From: Conexibacter sp.
Lineage (GTDB): Bacteria; Actinomycetota; Thermoleophilia; Solirubrobacterales; Solirubrobacteraceae
Assembly: GCA_025964295.1 (NCBI GenBank)
Contig: JAOPZD010000337.1
Coordinates: forward strand, 1 to 5,259
Length of the DNA stretch: 5,259 nt
Reading direction: 5' to 3'
Shown here: positions 1 to 5,259 of the stretch, in pieces
How the letters are laid out: each line of letters opens with the position of its first letter
Numbering within the stretch: the stretch's first letter is position 1
Program-made: the position numbers and the translations under genes
Notes under the pieces: generated by a model
Databases searched by the model: none
What the model saw: the letters and a program-made list of their open reading frames with translations, nothing else
Told to the model about the DNA's origin: nothing

Positions 1-1369
1 CGGGCCGGGCGGCCGCCGCGGCCGCAGCGACCGCCGGCGTGACCGGCCGCGCCCCGACCACCAGCGGGTTGCCCGTCAGCGGCTGGGCGATCGCCTGGCC
101 GCTGGGCGTGCTGCGCCCGGAGACCACGGCGCTCGGCACGATGACGTTGCCCTGGACGGCGGCGGCGTCGACGCGCAGCCGGTAGGTCGCGGTCTTCGTC
201 GTCCCGGCCGGAAGCGTCCCTCCGACGCCCACGAGCGGGATGCGGCCCGTCGCGTCGGCCGGCGTCACCGCGCTGGTCAGCGCCGACACCGTCCCGCTGC
301 CGGTCGCGTCGGCCAGGTCCTCGTGCCCGGCCGCCGGGCGGATCGCGACCGTGCAGTTGACGAGGTCCTGCGGGAGCAGCGGCGGACCGTCGTCGTCGAC
401 GCAGGCCAGCGTCGAGCCGGTCAGCACCGCGGGCCCCGGCGTGATGACGATCGCGCCCGAGCCGACGCCGAGCGCGTCGGCGCCGCCGCTCAGCGCGTTG
501 ATCCAGTTGACGGTCCCGTTGACGTACAACGTGGTCCCGCCGAGCGTCGTCGGCAGCACGTGCAGGCGCACGTGCAGCGGGTCGGCCGTCGCGCCCGACG
601 GCACGCCGCCCGGGAGCTTGTCGGCGAACCAGTTGAGGTTGGAGCCGAAGTGGAAGCTCTCGTTGCCGCCCGGCGTCCACTCGGCTCCGGTCGGGACCCC
701 GGCGGTCAGCGTGACCGACGTCGCGTCCTCGCGGTTGGGCTTGTTGGACAACGTGAAGCGGCAGTCCAGGGTGTCGCCGGCGCGGACGTCGGTCTTGGCC
801 GGATCGACGTTGGCGCAGACCGTCGTCGTCGGCGACAGGTCGGCCTTCTGCGGCATGACCGTCAGCAGGTTGGCCGTCGCCTGGAACGTCGCGGCCGCCG
901 GGTCCTTGACGGTCGCCACCGGCTGGATCGGAGCGCCCGGCAGCGCGGTATCGAGGATCCGCAGCCGGATCCCGGCGGGCTTGGAGCTCTGCTGGTCGAT
1001 GAGCCCCAACTTGCTCTCGTCGAAGAGGATCGCCGTCGGGTCGACGGCCGGCTGCGGGATCCCCTGCGCGTTGGGCAGCGGGTCGTAGGCGGTGCCGGCC
1101 GGGACCGAGATCGTGGCCGTCACGTGGTAGGCGATCGTCGGGCTGACGTTCGCCGCCTTGAGCTGGCAGAGCACGAAGTCGCCCGGCCGCGTCGAGCCCA
1201 GCAGCGGTGCGACCGCGTTCTCGGCCTTGCACGACAGCGTGGAGTAGGAGAGGTCCGGTGGTGGGTCGTCGGCCAGCGCGGACGCGACCGCGCCCGGCAA
1301 GGCCATCGACATCAGCGCGGCGCCGCACGCCGCGACCGCACCCACCGAAACGCAACGAACCCGGGACAT
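1..1369 (-). CDS. Secreted protein with three tandem cysteine-paired Ig-like (DUF11-like) modules; C-terminus outside window
   Basis: The frame is open from ATG (1369-1367) to the left edge, giving 456 residues with no stop. A strong Shine-Dalgarno GGAGGAG lies 9 nt upstream and fixes the start. Residues 1-33 look like a Sec signal peptide: R3 and R5, then a hydrophobic stretch (about 7-28), then ASA (29-31) or ALA (31-33) as a cleavage site. The mature part is rich in Val, Thr, Ala, Pro and Gly, as in extracellular beta-sandwich proteins. Three modules follow with Cys pairs C47/C68, C185/C203 and C323/C339. Module 2 (VDPAKTDVRAGDTLDCRFTL, then a Val-Thr-rich strand and VPTGAEW) resembles the DUF11/TIGR01451 surface repeat. 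Residues 446-454 are mostly Ala beside Pro, like a linker before another module or an anchor. Exported location and Ig-like fold are inferred; a surface or wall role is likely but unproven. No enzymatic motif is visible. It is transcribed divergently from lon. Confidence 0.85.
   Translation of the reverse strand, partial: MSRVRCVSVGAVAACGAALMSMALPGAVASALADDPPPDLSYSTLSCKAENAVAPLLGSTRPGDFVLCQLKAANVSPTIAYHVTATISVPAGTAYDPLPNAQGIPQPAVDPTAILFDESKLGLIDQQSSKPAGIRLRILDTALPGAPIQPVATVKDPAAATFQATANLLTVMPQKADLSPTTTVCANVDPAKTDVRAGDTLDCRFTLSNKPNREDATSVTLTAGVPTGAEWTPGGNESFHFGSNLNWFADKLPGGVPSGATADPLHVRLHVLPTTLGGTTLYVNGTVNWINALSGGADALGVGSGAIVITPGPAVLTGSTLACVDDDGPPLLPQDLVNCTVAIRPAAGHEDLADATGSGTVSALTSAVTPADATGRIPLVGVGGTLPAGTTKTATYRLRVDAAAVQGNVIVPSAVVSGRSTPSGQAIAQPLTGNPLVVGARPVTPAVAAAAAAARP
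50..1249 (-). repeat. Three tandem ~138-residue protein modules in the secreted protein
   Basis: The first cysteine of each pair falls at residues 47, 185 and 323, so the period is exactly 138 residues twice. The second cysteines (68, 203, 339) are 135 and 136 apart. Each pair frames a similar segment: a short acidic or polar stretch, then [P/A/P]-[G/G/Q]-D, then C-x-[hydrophobic]. Outside the signal peptide these six are the only cysteines, which fits one disulfide per module. The modules are diverged at sequence level, so this is an old internal duplication and not a recent DNA repeat. Boundaries (roughly 41-178, 179-316, 317-440) are estimates. Confidence 0.65.
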
Positions 1370-1378
1370 GGTCGTCTT

Positions 1379-1385
1379 CTCCTCC
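1379..1385 (-). promoter_or_regulatory. Shine-Dalgarno of the secreted-protein gene
   Basis: On the - strand GGAGGAG lies 9 nt before the ATG at 1369. It is the strongest ribosome binding site in the window and decides the start of the secreted protein. Confidence 0.8.
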
Positions 1386-1412
1386 GACACGGGCCTCCCA
1401 GCTCGCCGCGCG

Positions 1413-1418
1413 ATCCTA
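1413..1418 (-). promoter_or_regulatory. Candidate -10 element (TAGGAT) for the secreted-protein gene
   Basis: TAGGAT on the - strand is the only TAnnnT hexamer on that strand in the divergent spacer. A start site about 7 nt downstream (near 1405) would give a leader of about 36 nt containing the Shine-Dalgarno. No convincing -35 is present 16-18 nt upstream. The element overlaps the palindrome at 1415-1430. Confidence 0.5.
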
Positions 1419-1430
1419 CCCGCGAGTAGG
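1415..1430. promoter_or_regulatory. Candidate operator palindrome CCTAC-N6-GTAGG
   Basis: CCTACccgcgaGTAGG has perfect 5-bp arms and a CGCG centre. It overlaps the -10 of the secreted gene by four bases, a position where a bound repressor would block RNA polymerase. It also lies upstream of the lon promoter, so one protein could affect both genes. The regulator is unknown; the operator role is inferred from symmetry and position. Confidence 0.4.
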
Positions 1431-1438
1431 TCACCAGC

Positions 1439-1460
1439 GCCAGTCCAGGGCTGGTCCAGG
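1439..1460. repeat. 11-bp tandem repeat upstream of lon
   Basis: GCCAGTCCAGG (1439-1449) is followed directly by GCTGGTCCAGG (1450-1460), matching at 9 of 11 positions. The unit is about one helical turn, so both copies face the same side of the DNA. They occupy about -48 to -27 relative to the proposed lon start site, where the -35 would be. This could be a paired activator site; that function is inferred. Confidence 0.5.
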
Positions 1461-1473
1461 CTCCCGGGTGGCG

Positions 1474-1479
1474 TATCGT
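1474..1479 (+). promoter_or_regulatory. Candidate -10 element (TATCGT) of a leaderless lon promoter
   Basis: TATCGT fits the actinobacterial TAnnnT pattern and ends 7 nt before the GTG at 1487, so transcription would start at or next to the start codon. TA occurs nowhere else between 1431 and 1486, and no Shine-Dalgarno precedes the GTG. Both facts support a leaderless mRNA. No clear -35 is visible. Confidence 0.5.
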
Positions 1480-1486
1480 CGGCCGG

Positions 1487-3870
<2,384 letters not shown>

Positions 3871-3874
<4 letters not shown>

Positions 3875-3898
3875 CATCCGGGGGACGGCGGGTATGCT
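3871..3898 (+). promoter_or_regulatory. Promoter of the 150-aa membrane protein gene
   Basis: GTGACA (3871-3876) and TATGCT (3893-3898) are separated by 16 bp, the best two-part vegetative-type promoter in the window. The -35 contains the lon TGA stop codon. A start near 3905 gives a leader of about 31 nt. The -10 sits inside a short inverted repeat, CGGCG (3886-3890) and CGCCG (3899-3903). Confidence 0.6.
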
Positions 3899-3924
3899 CG
3901 CCGGAGAGCTCCGACCCCGATCTG

Positions 3925-3930
3925 AAGAGG
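3925..3930 (+). promoter_or_regulatory. Shine-Dalgarno of the 150-aa protein gene
   Basis: AAGAGG lies 6 nt before ATG 3937 and fixes this start. It separates the real gene from the long meaningless open frame that extends upstream through lon in the same phase. Confidence 0.7.
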
Positions 3931-3936
3931 CACTGC

Positions 3937-4389
3937 ATGGCCAAGAAGAAGAAGGCGGCCGCTGCCGCCGGCGCCGTCACGGCGGCTCGCTCGAACCCGT
4001 ACGTCCAGCGTGTCATGGAGGACGACGACCTCCGCGACAACGTCCGCGTCGCCTTCGAGGCCGCACGTGACGCCTACGAGCGCCTGTCCAACGGCAAGGC
4101 GCCCGCCAAGGTCCTCACCGACGACAAGAAGTTCCACAAGGACCTCCACACCGCGGCCGAGGCGTTGAAGGACGCCGGCTCGTCGCTGCGCGAGGGCCCC
4201 AAGAAGAAGCGCAAGGGCAGCTTCGGCCGCAAGCTCCTGCTGCTGGCCGTCGCCGGCGGCCTCGCCGTCGCGCTCAGCGCGGACCTGCGCTCCAAGGTGC
4301 TCGACGCCCTCTTCGGCGCCGAGGAGGAGTTCGACTACACGTCGACGACGGCCCCGGCCTCCGCGCCGACGGCCGGCACCGCGGCCTAG
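3937..4389 (+). CDS. Small single-pass membrane protein of unknown function (150 aa)
   Basis: I do not recognise a named family. The protein starts MAKKKK followed by an Ala-rich stretch (7-17). A charged, probably helical region follows (about 20-86, NPYVQRVMEDDDLRDNVRVA and onward). A basic cluster KKKRKGSFGRK (89-99) precedes a short hydrophobic segment (100-115, LLLLAVAGGLAVALSA). An acidic stretch, GAEEEFDY (127-134), and a Thr/Ala/Pro tail end the protein. By the positive-inside rule the N-terminal region is cytoplasmic and the tail is outside. The hydrophobic segment is only about 16 residues, so peripheral attachment is also possible. It has its own promoter and Shine-Dalgarno 62 nt after lon and a terminator behind it, so it is probably a monocistronic unit, with read-through from lon possible. 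Codon use matches the neighbours. There are no cysteines and no catalytic motif. It is a real gene with high probability; its function is unknown. Confidence 0.85.
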   Translation: MAKKKKAAAAAGAVTAARSNPYVQRVMEDDDLRDNVRVAFEAARDAYERLSNGKAPAKVLTDDKKFHKDLHTAAEALKDAGSSLREGPKKKRKGSFGRKLLLLAVAGGLAVALSADLRSKVLDALFGAEEEFDYTSTTAPASAPTAGTAA

Positions 4390-4410
4390 CGGCCTAGCGG
4401 CCGGCACCGC
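4370..4410. repeat. Nested direct repeats around the stop codon of the 150-aa gene
   Basis: CGGCCGGCACCGC occurs at 4370-4382 and again at 4398-4410 (13 bp identical, 28 bp apart). Between and overlapping them, GCGGCCTA is repeated in tandem (4381-4388, 4389-4396) with a partial third copy (4397-4402). The TAG stop (4387-4389) spans the first two units. This looks like a local slippage duplication. Confidence 0.7.
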
Positions 4411-4431
4411 CGACCACCCGCCGTTCCGACT

Positions 4432-4458
4432 GGGGCGCCCCGCGAGGGGCGCCCTTCT
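4432..4458 (+). terminator. Intrinsic terminator-like hairpin after the 150-aa gene
   Basis: GGGCGCCCC (4433-4441) pairs perfectly with GGGGCGCCC (4446-4454) across a GCGA loop, which is a GNRA tetraloop. One further G-U pair (4432/4455) is possible. The tail is TTCTCGT, a weak U-tract but typical of high-GC genomes. The - strand side has no T-rich tail, so it should act for + strand transcripts only. It insulates the TetR gene from upstream transcription. Confidence 0.65.
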
Positions 4459-4473
4459 CGTGCCCGCCGTGGT

Positions 4474-4487
4474 TGGCTGGCCAGCTA
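4474..4487. promoter_or_regulatory. Candidate TetR autoregulatory operator
   Basis: GCTGGCCAGC (4476-4485) is a perfect 10-bp palindrome abutting the TAGGAT -10 at 4486. One mismatch and then a further T/A pair extend it to 14 bp. TetR-family genes often repress themselves through a palindrome over their own promoter. The same 10 bp recur inside the gene at 4738-4747. Function is inferred from family habit and position. Confidence 0.4.
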
Positions 4488-4491
4488 GGAT
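4486..4491 (+). promoter_or_regulatory. Candidate -10 element (TAGGAT) for the TetR gene, possibly leaderless
   Basis: TAGGAT ends 7 nt before ATG 4499, the same spacing as at lon. It is the only TA between the terminator and the ATG. The same bases include AGGA, 8 nt from the ATG, so this could instead be a Shine-Dalgarno. No other promoter fits in the short spacer, which favours the -10 reading. Confidence 0.45.
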
Positions 4492-4498
4492 CGTCGGC

Positions 4499-5104
4499 AT
4501 GGAAGCCGCCACGGGGCAGCGCTCGCAGCTCAGCGGCGAGAAGGCGCAGCGCATCGTCGACGCGATGCGGGCGTCGGTCGCGCTGCGCGGCGTCGCGGGC
4601 TCGACGTTCGACCACGTCGCGCGCGAGGCCGGCGTCTCACGCGGGCTGCTGCACTACTACTTCGGCTCCAAGGAGCGGCTGCTCGCCGAGGTCGTCAAGC
4701 GCGACACCGACCTGCGGATGGCCGCGCTGGACGAGCAGCTGGCCAGCGCCTCCAGCGCCGACGACTTCATCGCGATGCTGCGCCGCACGCTCGAGGCGAT
4801 GCTCCGCGACGACACCGAGTTCCTGACGCTGTCCTTCGAGGTCTTCACGCTCTCGCGCCGCAACCCGGAGATCGCGACCGAGTTCTCCGAGCTCGTCCGC
4901 CGCACCCGCCAGCACGTCGCCGCCGTCCTCGCCGCCAAGCAGGCCGAAGGTGTCCTCGACCTCCGCGCCGACCCCGAGGCGATCGCGGAGATCATCTTCG
5001 GCCTCGGCGACGGCCTCGCCCTCCGCATCCTCGCCGAGCCCGACCGCGACCACCGCGGGACCGTCGACGCGGGCACGCTCGCGGTCGCAGCGCTGATCCG
5101 CTGA
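4499..5104 (+). CDS. TetR/AcrR-family transcriptional regulator
   Basis: The 201-aa product is the usual length for this family of dimeric, ligand-responsive repressors. The N-terminal DNA-binding domain spans about residues 15-62. The helix-turn-helix is in FDHVAREAGVSRGLLHYYFG (37-56), followed by the typical SKERLLAEVV (57-66). The remaining helices form the ligand-binding and dimerisation domain, with EFLTLSFEVFTLSRRNPEIA (107-126) and a C-terminal helix around IAEIIFGLGDGLALRIL (162-178). The ligand cannot be read from the sequence. I chose ATG 4499 over an in-frame GTG at 4460 because that GTG lies in the terminator tail, its extra residues do not look like a TetR N-terminus, and a -10 or Shine-Dalgarno lies at 4486-4491. 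The gene stands alone between a terminator and a convergent gene, so its targets may be itself or distant genes. Confidence 0.93.
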   Translation: MEAATGQRSQLSGEKAQRIVDAMRASVALRGVAGSTFDHVAREAGVSRGLLHYYFGSKERLLAEVVKRDTDLRMAALDEQLASASSADDFIAMLRRTLEAMLRDDTEFLTLSFEVFTLSRRNPEIATEFSELVRRTRQHVAAVLAAKQAEGVLDLRADPEAIAEIIFGLGDGLALRILAEPDRDHRGTVDAGTLAVAALIR

Positions 5105-5133
5105 GCGGCGCGGCGACCGCTGGGAGCGGGATC
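5095..5133. other. Possible hairpin between convergent genes
   Basis: GATCCGCT (5095-5102) can pair with AGCGGGATC (5125-5133) with one bulged base. Inside it AGCGG (5104-5108) can pair with CCGCT (5117-5121). The structure covers the end of the TetR gene and almost the whole 31-bp gap to the convergent gene. There is no T-tract on either strand, so a shared terminator is only a possibility. Confidence 0.3.
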
Positions 5134-5135
5134 GG

Positions 5136-5259
5136 TCAGAGGCGGAAGCGCAACGGGGTCTCGGTGATCCCGTCGTCCTCGTGCGTCGAGGCCGGCGTGC
5201 CCGGGTCCGGGCAGCGGGCGACCGGGCCGTCGCGGCGCGCGGCCAGCCACGCGTCGAGC
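5136..5259 (-). CDS. C-terminal 40 residues of a convergent gene, product unknown (partial)
   Basis: On the - strand an open frame enters from the right edge and ends at TGA (5138-5136). The 40 residues read LDAWLAARRDGPVARC, then a Pro/Gly/Thr-rich stretch, and end ETPLRFRL. Codons end in G or C throughout (only the Leu TTG departs in its first base), matching neighbouring genes. The stop sits a normal 31 bp from the convergent TetR gene. The fragment is too short to name a family. It starts with a short probable helix and ends in a probable beta strand. It may be unrelated to the TetR gene, since they are transcribed towards each other. Confidence 0.55.
   Translation of the reverse strand, partial: LDAWLAARRDGPVARCPDPGTPASTHEDDGITETPLRFRL

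Noticed and set aside
1325..1336. Possible lipobox VAAC at residues 12-15 of the secreted protein
   Set aside because: The hydrophobic run before C15 is short, and hydrophobic sequence continues for about 15 residues beyond it to an AxA site. This fits signal peptidase I better than a lipoprotein.
323..1429. Long open frame of 368 codons on the + strand opposite the secreted gene
   Set aside because: It is the exact codon-phase antisense of the secreted gene. The product is an Arg-rich, low-complexity sequence, the usual shadow in GC-rich DNA. The - strand frame has a signal peptide and a strong Shine-Dalgarno.
1370..1486. Heat-shock operators of HspR (HAIR) or HrcA (CIRCE) type upstream of lon
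   Set aside because: I looked for CTTGAGT/ACTCAAG and TTAGCACTC/GAGTGCTAA arms and found neither.
4460..4498. GTG 4460 as an earlier start for the TetR gene
   Set aside because: It falls within the tail of the terminator and would put the palindrome and -10 inside the coding region. The added 13 residues are not typical of the family.

Overview
The window is very GC-rich, with codons that end almost always in G or C. Its promoters read TAnnnT and some transcripts look leaderless. This points to a high-GC actinobacterium. The Lon N-terminus (LPVLPLRE...TPLAIGQERSI) makes me lean towards Thermoleophilia/Solirubrobacterales, but that placement is inference from memory of similar proteins and is not proven here.

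Layout from left to right: (1) On the - strand, 1-1369 holds the N-terminal 456 residues of a secreted protein. It has a signal peptide and three tandem Ig-like (DUF11-like) modules, each with one cysteine pair, and it runs off the left edge. (2) A 117-bp divergent intergenic region (1370-1486) carries a palindrome overlapping the -10 of the secreted gene and an 11-bp tandem repeat where the lon -35 would be. (3) On the + strand, 1487-3874 encodes a complete 795-aa ATP-dependent Lon protease with all ATPase and protease motifs intact, probably from a leaderless GTG. (4) At 3937-4389 is a small 150-aa protein with one hydrophobic segment and unknown function. It has its own promoter, whose -35 overlaps the lon stop codon. 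(5) Repeats around the stop codon and a GC-rich hairpin terminator follow (4370-4458). (6) At 4499-5104 is a 201-aa TetR-family regulator with a perfect palindrome abutting its -10. (7) At the right edge on the - strand (5136-5259) is the C-terminal 40 residues of a convergent, unidentified gene.

These look like neighbouring but mostly independent transcription units. Each complete gene start has its own candidate promoter, and all four -10 elements share the pattern TA[T/G]NNT followed by CG. Lon does cytoplasmic protein quality control. The 150-aa protein may be co-transcribed with lon by read-through, but no functional link is visible. I see no RNA genes, CRISPR array, mobile element or clear defence or biosynthetic system. 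The less ordinary items are the regular 138-residue cysteine-paired modules, the uncharacterised small membrane protein and the compact regulatory sites.
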